Source: Paenibacillus sp. 1781tsa1 (GTDB taxonomy: Bacteria > Bacillota > Bacilli > Paenibacillales > Paenibacillaceae). Taken from it: a stretch of DNA of 64,000 bases. Shown here piece after piece: positions 53,138 to 60,479 of this stretch; position 1 is the stretch's first letter, and every line of letters begins with the position of its first letter. The DNA is taken from contig NZ_JAMYWY010000001.1 in NCBI RefSeq assembly GCF_024159265.1, forward strand, positions 3,162,001-3,226,000, written 5' to 3'. The notes beneath the pieces are model-generated. The model saw only the letters and a list, made by a program, of their open reading frames with translations. It did no database searches and was not told where the DNA came from. Both the position numbers and the translations under genes were made by a program.

Positions 53138-53164
53138 GGTAAATTTAATGCTTGCGCATGCATT
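53138..53164 (+). promoter_or_regulatory. MarR-type palindromic operator, copy 2
   Basis: GGTAAATTTAATGCTTGCGCATGC (24 bases at 53138-53161, followed by ATT) repeats the copy 1 block. TAAATT (53140-53145) may be a -10, but no good -35 is seen. It precedes the old yellow enzyme gene. Confidence 0.7.
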
Positions 53165-53194
53165 TTGATTATTTTAAGAAAAGAGGATTTTAAT

Positions 53195-54220
53195 ATGATG
53201 ACAGATTTGTTTAGTCCATATTCTTTTAAAGGTTTAGAGCTCAAAAACCGTGTTGTAATGGCTCCAATGTGCCAATATTCAGTTGATCAGAAAGATGGTA
53301 TAGCAACAGATTGGCATTTTATGCATTACGTTAGTCGTGCTGTGGGAGGTACAGGTCTCGTTATCATTGAAATGACAGATGTCGAACCGGATGGCCGTAT
53401 TACAGACTTTGATCTCGGCCTGTGGTCTGATGAACAGATCCCGGCTCTGAAACGGATTGTCGATGCGTGTCACAGTTATGGTGCCAAAGTGGGTATCCAG
53501 ATTGCACATGCAGGCCGCAAGGCAGAAGATGCCGAAGTTCCAGTTGCTCCGTCCGCGATTGCCTTTGATGAGAATTCCAAGCAACCGAGAGCGCTCGCAA
53601 CGGGTGAAGTGAAAGCCATGGTTGAAAAATTCCGGAGTGCTGTAGCTCGTGCTGTGAAAGCGGGATTTGATGCGATTGAGATTCATGGTGCACATGGTTA
53701 CCTGATTCATCAATTCCATTCTCCACTAACGAACAAGCGCGAAGATGAATATGGTCAAGATTTAACGTTATTTGGCCGGGAGATTATTCAGGCTGCCAAG
53801 GCAGAGATGCCCGAAGATATGCCCTTGATAATGCGCATTTCAGCAAAAGAATATGTAGAAGGTGGCTACGGCATTAACGAAAGTTCCGAGTTTGCCAAGG
53901 CTTATAAAGAGGCAGGCGTTGACGTATTTCACATCTCATCTGGTGGCGAGGGACAGATTGCTGCGTGGGGCAGACCAGGAACTCACGCGGCTTATCAAGT
54001 GCCTCTCGCTAAAGCAATCAAAGAGGCTCTTAATGTGCCTGTGATTGCTGTTGGAAGACTCGATGATCCTACCTTGGCGAACGCAGTCATCGGAAATGAA
54101 GAAGCTGATCTGGTTGCAGTTGGCCGGGGATTGTTAAGAAATCCTTACTGGGCATTGGAAGCGGCGTCTACTTTACGCAAAAACACGGACGTTCCAAAAC
54201 AATATACGACTGGTTTTTAA
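53195..54220 (+). CDS. namA: NADPH dehydrogenase, old yellow enzyme (YqjM/NamA type)
   Basis: This 341-residue FMN enzyme reduces activated double bonds such as enals and nitro-compounds. It starts LFSPYSFKGLELKNRVVMAPMCQYS, placing Cys26 and Tyr28 exactly as in YqjM, and has the substrate-binding HGAHGYLIHQF His pair and GGYGINESSEF. VGRGLLRNPYWA binds FMN phosphate. The numbering supports ATG 53195 after AAGAGGA; the frame is open back to 53165. It is probably derepressed by electrophiles through the upstream MarR protein. Confidence 0.92.
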   Translation: MMTDLFSPYSFKGLELKNRVVMAPMCQYSVDQKDGIATDWHFMHYVSRAVGGTGLVIIEMTDVEPDGRITDFDLGLWSDEQIPALKRIVDACHSYGAKVGIQIAHAGRKAEDAEVPVAPSAIAFDENSKQPRALATGEVKAMVEKFRSAVARAVKAGFDAIEIHGAHGYLIHQFHSPLTNKREDEYGQDLTLFGREIIQAAKAEMPEDMPLIMRISAKEYVEGGYGINESSEFAKAYKEAGVDVFHISSGGEGQIAAWGRPGTHAAYQVPLAKAIKEALNVPVIAVGRLDDPTLANAVIGNEEADLVAVGRGLLRNPYWALEAASTLRKNTDVPKQYTTGF

Positions 54221-54263
54221 CAAATTAGTTATTTTATGATCTATATCAATACATGAACAAGAG

Positions 54264-54299
54264 AGGACTCCGATTGACAACACAGAAGGAGTCCTTTTT
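54264..54299 (+). terminator. Rho-independent terminator
   Basis: AGGACTCC (54264-54271) pairs with GGAGTCCT (54288-54295) and is followed by T5. Confidence 0.85.
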
Positions 54300-54345
54300 G
54301 TATTTAACCCAGACAAGTTAAGGAACGATATTAGCCACTAACCAG

Positions 54346-55269
54346 TCAAGAGATGGTCGTCGTCTCATCGGTTTTACCTCGCAGGCGTTTAATGTCTTCT
54401 CTGGGCGGTAATCCGAACATGCGAGAATATTCACGACTGAATTGTGAAGGGCTCTCGTAACCTACCTGAAATGCTACATCTGCTGCATCGGTGGACTTGG
54501 ATAATAACAAGCGCCGAGCTTCTTGCAACCTAAGTTGTTTTTGAAACTGAATCGGACTCATGGCAGTGACTTCTTTAAAGTGTCTGTGCAGCGAGGCAGT
54601 ACTCATATTCGCCAAATCCGCCAGATCCTCAATCCGAAAATTTTGATCAGAGTGATTCATAATATAATCAATAACATCTTTGATTCGATAGGTGTGGCTA
54701 CCCTCCATGGTAGCTTGCTCCAAGGCAACCCCATGGGGCCCTTTCAGAACTTTATAGAGAATTTCCTTCTTGAACAAAGGAGCAAGCAGTGGAATATCTT
54801 CCGAATGATCTTCCAACAAACGTGTTAACCTGACAACTGCATCCAGCAGAGATGGCTCAGCTTGGCTGACAAACATCGCACGTTTCGTCGTTTTTCTCGG
54901 TTTTGCTGGGAAATCGGAGTGGTTCAATACCTCCAGAATCTCACTGGATGTGAATTCAAGTTTCAGGGCCAGATAGGGAGCCTCAGACGAGGCTTGAATC
55001 ACTTGTCCACTTACCGGCAAGTCCACGGTTGCCACGATATAACTTCCTGGGCCATATCGGAAACGATCCTGTCCCAGCAGCACCTCTTTCTGACCCTGTA
55101 CGATAATGCAGAAGGAAGGTTCATTCACTCTAAATATAGGTTCAGTAACAACCGATTCACGGATTAGAAATAATGAAGGGATAGCCGTCGGGTGCACCCC
55201 ATCCTTGTTGGAATAGCGGTCAATGCGACTGGCTAATTCGTCTTGATGTTCGTGTAATCGATCAGACAT
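54346..55269 (-). CDS. AraC-family regulator (AraC_N sensor type)
   Basis: This 307-residue regulator has the N-terminal cupin of the AraC_N group (EPSFCIIVQGQKEVLLG, YGPGSYIVATVDLPVSGQV) and a C-terminal AraC domain (about 205-300) with IEDLADLANMSTASLHRHFKEV and VAFQVGYESPSQFSREYSRMFG. AAGGAG is eight bases before the ATG at 55267-55269. Targets are often oxidoreductases; none is clearly linked here. It converges on namA and is divergent from the TetR gene, with a 290-base gap holding no clear feature. Confidence 0.87.
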   Translation of the reverse strand: MSDRLHEHQDELASRIDRYSNKDGVHPTAIPSLFLIRESVVTEPIFRVNEPSFCIIVQGQKEVLLGQDRFRYGPGSYIVATVDLPVSGQVIQASSEAPYLALKLEFTSSEILEVLNHSDFPAKPRKTTKRAMFVSQAEPSLLDAVVRLTRLLEDHSEDIPLLAPLFKKEILYKVLKGPHGVALEQATMEGSHTYRIKDVIDYIMNHSDQNFRIEDLADLANMSTASLHRHFKEVTAMSPIQFQKQLRLQEARRLLLSKSTDAADVAFQVGYESPSQFSREYSRMFGLPPREDIKRLRGKTDETTTIS

Positions 55270-55561
55270 ACGTAGATCTCCTTTTTCGCACAATATCATA
55301 ATAACTCACATTCTATCGCATATTGACCCAAGACGGTAGAAAACGGATAGGATTAGGCAAACATTTGATGTAAATAGATAAGACATGCTGACCGATTGTT
55401 ACATATTCACAAGTACACAGGTCATGATATACAACAAGTACAGAAGATATACACTTACGGATCGGCTAATCCGTGAGCAGATGAGAAGGAAAAGAGTTAT
55501 CTGCCTCTTTTATTTACTGATCGTTCCCGATGTGTTAGATTGATTTTGGGAGGGAAGTCAA

Positions 55562-56143
55562 ATGGCTAGAAGTAAAGAGTTTGAAGTGAACGAAGTGTTG
55601 GATAAAGCAATGAAGATCTTCTGGGAACAAGGTTACGAGAAGACGTCGATGAGTGACCTTGTGGAGCATATGGGAATACATCGCCGAAGTATATATGATA
55701 CATTTGATGATAAACATACATTGTTCTTGCAGGCTATGGATCGTTATAAAGGCAAGATCAGTGCTACATTACTTGCAGAAGTTAAAGCGTCCAAGACGGC
55801 AGTGGAAGCACTGCATACAATTTATGGATTGTTGATCAGTAAAGCAGAGGATACACCATCGGGTTGCCTGATCGTGAACTCGGCAGTAGAACTGGGCACA
55901 CGCGATTCGGACGTAGATATCCGGTCCCTTGAATCATTTAACGATACAGAGCGAATGTTCGAGCAGATCGTCGAATGGGGACAGCGGGATGGAGAATTTT
56001 CCTCAGACCATGATGCAAAGGAAATGGCAGAGTACCTGCACAATATTTCTGTCGGCATCCGAGCCATGAACAGAACCTCGACGGATAAAGAAAAATTAAA
56101 TCGAATTATCAATGTATCGATAAAACTTTTGGAGAAAAGATGA
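55562..56143 (+). CDS. TetR-family transcriptional regulator
   Basis: This 193-residue repressor has the N-terminal HTH EVLDKAMKIFWEQGYEKTSMSDLVEHMGIHRRSIYDTFDDKHTLF in pieces typical of YxaF/AcrR-like proteins, and a C-terminal ligand domain (SGCLIVNSAVELG). GGGAGGG precedes the ATG. No efflux or oxidoreductase gene follows directly, so its target is unknown. Confidence 0.88.
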   Translation: MARSKEFEVNEVLDKAMKIFWEQGYEKTSMSDLVEHMGIHRRSIYDTFDDKHTLFLQAMDRYKGKISATLLAEVKASKTAVEALHTIYGLLISKAEDTPSGCLIVNSAVELGTRDSDVDIRSLESFNDTERMFEQIVEWGQRDGEFSSDHDAKEMAEYLHNISVGIRAMNRTSTDKEKLNRIINVSIKLLEKR

Positions 56144-56156
56144 GTAGAGACGTACC

Positions 56157-56205
56157 ACAAAAAGTAGCTTGAAATCCGTTAAAGGACTTCAAGCTACTTT
56201 TTGTG
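56157..56205. terminator. Bidirectional terminator
   Basis: A perfect 17-bp stem pairs 56157-56173 (ACAAAAAGTAGCTTGAA) with 56188-56204, with T tracts on both strands. It serves the TetR gene and the convergent MerR gene. Confidence 0.88.
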
Positions 56206-56239
56206 TGCGCTAATTTTTGAAAATAGAAAGGATGAACCA

Positions 56240-56653
56240 TCAATTGGTGATGGCATCTACTGTTGGTTTTGATCTGTGAATCTCTTCTGTTCCAGCCTTC
56301 AGAGCAGTTTCGTAGTAGGCGCATTTGTGCTCAATGACTTCCATGGTTTTTCTTAGTTCCTCCATTTGGGCTTCAACGCTAGCTTTTCGTTCCGTAAACA
56401 TATCATATCTTTGCTTCAGGGTGGAGTCCCCTTCAGAACACCATTCAATAAAATCTTTGATGTCCTTGATTGGCATCCCGGTCAGCTTCAGGCATTGAAT
56501 GATCTTTAGAAAGTCGATGTCTGAATCTTTGAACAACCGAGTTCCGTTCGTGGTACGTTCTACAAAAGGCATAAGTCCTTCCTTATCATAGTAACGCAAT
56601 GTATATACCGTAAGGTCTAATTTTTTGGCAACTTCACCGATTGAATAGGTCAT
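56240..56653 (-). CDS. adhR: MerR-family regulator, AdhR-like (aldehyde-responsive)
   Basis: This 137-residue MerR protein has the winged HTH YSIGEVAKKLDLTVYTLRYYDKEGL, and a long dimerisation helix. Cys54 in IIQCLKLTGM lines up with the sensor Cys52 of Bacillus subtilis AdhR, which reacts with formaldehyde and methylglyoxal. The divergent gene is a zinc alcohol dehydrogenase, as in the adhR-adhA system. Near-identical CCTAGAGTTAACT sites lie in front of both genes, indicating regulation of adhA and of itself. Confidence 0.82.
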   Translation of the reverse strand: MTYSIGEVAKKLDLTVYTLRYYDKEGLMPFVERTTNGTRLFKDSDIDFLKIIQCLKLTGMPIKDIKDFIEWCSEGDSTLKQRYDMFTERKASVEAQMEELRKTMEVIEHKCAYYETALKAGTEEIHRSKPTVDAITN

Positions 56654-56688
56654 TTAGAATGAATTCCTTTCTACTAGGGGTAGACTTC

Positions 56689-56698
56689 GAGTTAACTC
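56689..56698. promoter_or_regulatory. AdhR operator in front of adhR
   Basis: The perfect palindrome GAGTTAACTC lies about 35 bases before adhR; on the minus strand it reads within CCTAGAGTTAACT, the same core as in the adhA promoter. Confidence 0.65.
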
Positions 56699-56779
56699 TA
56701 GGATTGATCCGAGTGAATTCTACCATGTTGGATTATTGGATGTCAAAGTACGTTGGATATAAAAAAATAAGATAAGCAT

Positions 56780-56810
56780 TTGACCTAGAGTTAACTAGAG
56801 GGAGTAAGAT
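56780..56810 (+). promoter_or_regulatory. MerR-type adhA promoter with 19-bp spacer
   Basis: TTGACC (56780-56785) and TAAGAT (56805-56810) are 19 bases apart, with the AGTTAACT palindrome centred between them: the classical MerR-activated arrangement. Confidence 0.82.
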
Positions 56811-56845
56811 TATTTTGGACTTTAAATTACGAGGAGGTTATACCA

Positions 56846-57886
56846 TTGATTATAGCTAAAGCCAGAGCCGTCGACGGACCAGACCAACAATTCAGAAGTG
56901 CTGAAATTAAACGACGTGATCTGGATACCAATGATGTATTAATCGAGATTAAATATGCGGGTATCTGCCATTCTGACATCCATACAGCCCACGGTGAATG
57001 GGGTCCTGTGAACTATCCACTCGTTCCTGGGCACGAAATTGCCGGGATTGTAACTGATGTAGGAAGCGGAGTTTCCAAATATAAGGTTGGTGACCGAGTA
57101 GGGGTCGGATGTATGGTCGACTCTTGTGGTGAATGTGTTAACTGCCGCAAAGGTGAAGAGCAATACTGTCTCAAAGGAAATATTCAAACTTATGCTGGAG
57201 TAGACAAATACGGTGAGCCTACGCAAGGTGGATATTCAACTCATATTGTTGTCGTAGAGGATTTCGTCGTTCGTATCCCTGATAACATTGCACTTGATGC
57301 AGCTGCACCTTTGCTGTGTGCCGGTATTACGACGTATTCACCACTTCATCACTGGGGAGCTGGCCCAGGTAAGAAGGTTGCCGTTGTAGGTATGGGTGGG
57401 CTAGGTCATATGGCTGTCAAAATCGCACATGCGATGGGTGCAGAAGTAACGGTCCTCTCCCAATCCTTGAGCAAAAAAGAAGATGGACTGCAATTTGGTG
57501 CAGATCATTACTTTGCCACAAGCGAACCGGAGACCTTCGAAAAACTTGCAGGAACCTTTGATCTGATGATTAACACGGTGAGTGCCAATATTGATATTAA
57601 CGCGTACTTCTCACTGCTCACGCTCGATGGTACACTCGTGAACGTGGGTGCTCCTGCAGAACCATTAGCCGTAAACGTATTTTCTCTCATCGGTCATCGC
57701 CGTTCATTCGCAGGTTCCATGATCGGTGGCATTCGTGAGACGCAGGAGATGCTTGATTTCTGCGCAGAACATGATATTGCGCCTAACATTGAGGTTATCT
57801 CGGCTGATCAGATTGACGAAGCTTATAAGCGTGTACTGGCTTCCGACGTGAAATATCGCTTTGTTATTGATATCAACACCTTGTAA
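56846..57886 (+). CDS. adhA: Zinc-containing alcohol/aldehyde dehydrogenase AdhA (YahK/CAD type)
   Basis: This 346-residue MDR enzyme has the catalytic zinc ligands in [15 protein letters not shown] and [10 protein letters not shown] and the structural zinc Cys cluster [15 protein letters not shown]. The cofactor loop is [13 protein letters not shown], and the C-terminal VKYRFVIDI is also typical. It is of the NADP-preferring cinnamyl-alcohol/YahK group that detoxifies reactive aldehydes. GAGGAGG lies seven bases before TTG 56846. It is activated by the divergent AdhR-like regulator. Confidence 0.91.
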   Translation: MIIAKARAVDGPDQQFRSAEIKRRDLDTNDVLIEIKYAGICHSDIHTAHGEWGPVNYPLVPGHEIAGIVTDVGSGVSKYKVGDRVGVGCMVDSCGECVNCRKGEEQYCLKGNIQTYAGVDKYGEPTQGGYSTHIVVVEDFVVRIPDNIALDAAAPLLCAGITTYSPLHHWGAGPGKKVAVVGMGGLGHMAVKIAHAMGAEVTVLSQSLSKKEDGLQFGADHYFATSEPETFEKLAGTFDLMINTVSANIDINAYFSLLTLDGTLVNVGAPAEPLAVNVFSLIGHRRSFAGSMIGGIRETQEMLDFCAEHDIAPNIEVISADQIDEAYKRVLASDVKYRFVIDINTL

Positions 57887-57923
57887 TTGTGAAGTGTGAT
57901 TATTGATCTTTTAAAATTAGAAG

Positions 57924-57957
57924 AAAGCAGCTGCCGATAAGGTCAGCTGCTTTTCTG
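57924..57957 (+). terminator. Rho-independent terminator
   Basis: AAAGCAGCTG (57924-57933) pairs with CAGCTGCTTT (57944-57953), then TTCT. Confidence 0.85.
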
Positions 57958-58040
57958 TTCTTTTATATGAACGCAACGAAAAGAAGTTGCATACGTCTAA
58001 TAGCTAGTTAGAAAAAATGCATAGGAGTGGAGTTTAAAAG

Positions 58041-58514
58041 ATGACAGCATTATTTTCACATCAGCCTGAAGGGTACGAATGTCCATTTTGTGGTATTTGG
58101 GGTATCGAGCGATCTGGTCAGGGAACCAAACAAAGGGATATCATCTATCAGAATGAAAAGGTAACGGCATTTATAGCAGGCAAATGGTTGCCAAACAATA
58201 AAGGACATGTTCTTATTGTTCCAAATCAACATTTCGAGAACATCTTTGAACTACCTGCGGACTACGCTGTTGAAATTCACCGCGCGGCTCAACTTACAGC
58301 ATTGGCAATGAAAAGTACATATGGATGTGAAGGAATCTCTACACGACAGCATAATGAACCTGCAGGTAATCAAGATGTATGGCATTATCATCTGCATGTT
58401 TATCCCAGATACGTGAATGATCAACTTTATCTGACAAAGGGTTCTCAATCCGATCCAGATGAACGCGCATTCTGTGCTGAACAGTTGCGTTCTTGGATTA
58501 AGGAAAACATTTAA
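58041..58514 (+). CDS. HIT-family hydrolase/nucleotide-binding protein
   Basis: This 157-residue protein has the histidine triad HYHLHV (His115, His117, His119) and the upstream GHVLIVPNQHFENIFEL, with CPFC (Cys14, Cys17) as a probable zinc site. HIT proteins hydrolyse dinucleoside polyphosphates or nucleoside phosphoramidates. It has a GGAGTGGAG ribosome site and is not in an operon. Confidence 0.9.
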   Translation: MTALFSHQPEGYECPFCGIWGIERSGQGTKQRDIIYQNEKVTAFIAGKWLPNNKGHVLIVPNQHFENIFELPADYAVEIHRAAQLTALAMKSTYGCEGISTRQHNEPAGNQDVWHYHLHVYPRYVNDQLYLTKGSQSDPDERAFCAEQLRSWIKENI

Positions 58515-58641
58515 AGTCTAGCAAGCTACTTATCGTTTTGAGTTATCGGGCAGATAAGGAGTTTTGAATTAGATATTCATGATAGAATGAGTTTGAATGG
58601 GGCAAATTAGATAGTATATTTCATGATATAGGGGGAAACCA

Positions 58642-59013
58642 ATGGAGACCTTTGCAGAATTTATAGCACGCATCGATAACCCGGAACACCAGGCACGAAC
58701 GGAAGAAGTGTTGAACTGGATCACTGAAAGATTCCCGAATTTAAAACAAAAAATAGCATGGAACCAACCGATGTTTACCGACCATGATACCTTCATTATC
58801 GGTTTTAGTGTATCCAAGCAACATTTGGCTGTTGCTCCCGAGAAGGCAGGAATTAATCGTTTTTCGGAAGAGATCATTAAAGCCGGTTATGATCACACCA
58901 AAGAATTGGTGCGGATGAAGTGGAAGCAGGAGATTGATTTTTCGTTGCTTGAGAGAATGATTGAGTTTAATATCGCGGATAAGGCAGAATGTTCAACATT
59001 TTGGCGCAAATAG
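58642..59013 (+). CDS. YdhG-like DUF1801 protein (putative iron chaperone)
   Basis: This 123-residue protein fits the DUF1801 family, whose Bacillus subtilis member YdhG (Fra) is a frataxin-like iron chaperone. LNWITERFPNLKQKIAWNQPMF and FIIGFSVSKQHLAVAPEK are diagnostic. GGGGGAAACC is the ribosome site. It stands alone. Confidence 0.85.
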   Translation: METFAEFIARIDNPEHQARTEEVLNWITERFPNLKQKIAWNQPMFTDHDTFIIGFSVSKQHLAVAPEKAGINRFSEEIIKAGYDHTKELVRMKWKQEIDFSLLERMIEFNIADKAECSTFWRK

Positions 59014-59027
59014 ATCGTACACATAAA

Positions 59028-59067
59028 AAGACCCCCAACTTCCGTATGTGGAAAGAGGGGGGCTTCT
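59028..59067. terminator. Terminator between ydhG-like and aldo/keto reductase genes
   Basis: AAGACCCCC pairs with GGGGGGCTT with one mismatch across a loop of about 20 bases. The convergent genes likely share it. Confidence 0.65.
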
Positions 59068-59090
59068 ACATTATAAGCACCTATAGGCGA

Positions 59091-60071
59091 TTATTGAGCA
59101 CCTACTACAGGGTGAGGTACATAAGGTTCTTCTAGGAATGTCACATCTTCTGAGGTCAACTTAACGGAAAGAGCACCTACAGCATCTTCCAGATGTGATA
59201 ATTTGGTGGCACCGATAATTGGAGCCGCTACAGTATCTTTTTGTAGCAACCAAGCAAGTGCGATGTGAGTACGAGGGACACCGTATTTTTCTGCAATGGA
59301 TGCAACCCGTTCAACAACAAGTCGATCTGCATCACTGGTCGCATTGTACTTGGATTTCTGGATTTCGTCTGTCTCGGATCGAAGCGTTGATACGGACCAG
59401 TCACGGGTTAACCTGCCTGAAGCAAGAGGACTGTAAGGAGTCACACCAATCTTTTCTTCCTTGCATAAAGGCAACATTTCGCGTTCCTCTTCACGGTAGA
59501 TGAGGTTCAAGTGGTTCTGCATGGAGACAAACTTGGTCCAACCATGTTTCTCTGCTACATGTAATGCCTTTTGGAACTGCCAAGCGAACATAGCTGAAGC
59601 GCCAATATATCTTACTTTACCGGACTTCACCACATCATGTAAGGCTTCCATGGTTTCTTCAATAGGCGTGTTGTAGTCCCAACGATGAATGATATACAGA
59701 TCTACATAATCCGTTTCCAATCGTTTCAGACTTTTATCAATTTCACTCAGGATGGCTTTTCTGGAAAGGCCAGAGCCGTTGGGTCCTTTATGCATTTGTC
59801 CATGTACTTTGGTTGCAATGACTACCTCATCCCGATTGGCGTAATCCTTCAACGCCCGACCAAGGTACTCTTCGCTCGTACCCAGAGAGTATATATTGGC
59901 TGTATCGAAGAAATTGATGCCCAGATCCAGCGCTTTTTTGATCACGGGGCGAGAGTCCTCTTCATTTAATACCCATTGATGAACCCATTTACTGGCGTCT
60001 CCAAACCCCATACATCCCAGGCAAAATCGAGATACGTCCAAGCCAGTGTTACCAAGTTTCGTATATTCCAT
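59091..60071 (-). CDS. Aldo/keto reductase
   Basis: This 326-residue NADPH-dependent reductase shows FFDTANIYSLGTSEEYLG (Asp and Tyr of the tetrad), VIATKVHG (Lys) and LYIIHRWD (His), then SMQNHLNLIYREEEREM and the coenzyme loop ASGRLTRDW. It belongs to the AKR11/YajO-like group. AAAGGA precedes the ATG by about 11 bases. It is a single gene. Confidence 0.91.
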   Translation of the reverse strand: MEYTKLGNTGLDVSRFCLGCMGFGDASKWVHQWVLNEEDSRPVIKKALDLGINFFDTANIYSLGTSEEYLGRALKDYANRDEVVIATKVHGQMHKGPNGSGLSRKAILSEIDKSLKRLETDYVDLYIIHRWDYNTPIEETMEALHDVVKSGKVRYIGASAMFAWQFQKALHVAEKHGWTKFVSMQNHLNLIYREEEREMLPLCKEEKIGVTPYSPLASGRLTRDWSVSTLRSETDEIQKSKYNATSDADRLVVERVASIAEKYGVPRTHIALAWLLQKDTVAAPIIGATKLSHLEDAVGALSVKLTSEDVTFLEEPYVPHPVVGAQ

Positions 60072-60228
60072 GTTATGTTCAAATCCTTTCTAATGTTTAT
60101 TATTGCCACCTGTATGGTGACCTATTTACACATTATTATGTCATAACGAATGAACCAGCGTGTACCACATTTCTATCAAACTTTTGCCTAATCCTATCAC
60201 AATCCTTGAATCCGTTAGATAGAGGACA

Positions 60229-60397
60229 TAAAAAAAGATGCCCCCTATAACTCAAGGGACACCTTATGCATGATCAATTATTATTGAATTCCAACTCAGA
60301 CAGTGAAAAAAGATTGAACTAGAAAAAACGCCATGATATAATCTATAGCGCAATTGACATTTTGATTATGTACAAAGGGTGAATCATTATTTATCCT
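60229..60397 (-). ncRNA. Candidate small RNA: promoter-to-terminator unit without an ORF
   Basis: The 408-base gap 60072-60479 holds a complete minus-strand transcription signal. TTGACA (60427-60432), exactly 17 bases, then TAAAAT (60404-60409) form a near-consensus sigma-A promoter. A hairpin follows (60254-60263 with 60237-60246, on the minus strand GGTGTCCCTT/AGGGGGCATC) with U7. The transcript of about 165 bases encodes only peptides of 12-14 residues (for example MIHPLYIIKMSIAL). No gene needs this terminator. No known RNA family is recognised. Confidence 0.5.
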
Positions 60398-60403
60398 AAT
60401 TTA

Positions 60404-60432
60404 ATTTTACATCCGACATTCCGATTTGTCAA
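60404..60432 (-). promoter_or_regulatory. Strong sigma-A promoter for the candidate small RNA
   Basis: On the minus strand a perfect TTGACA, a 17-base spacer and TAAAAT (5 of 6) occur together; the start would be near 60397. Confidence 0.72.
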
Positions 60433-60479
60433 TGCTCTTTTTTTGGTCCTAATAAATGGAAAAGGGAGTGGACTCATTC

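Noticed and set aside
55424..55543. 39-residue frame in the gap between the AraC and TetR genes (MIYNKYRRYTLTDRL start)
   Set aside because: No ribosome site near the ATG, no recognisable domain, and the composition looks random; a weak AAAAGAG/CTCTTTT stem inside it is not convincing either.
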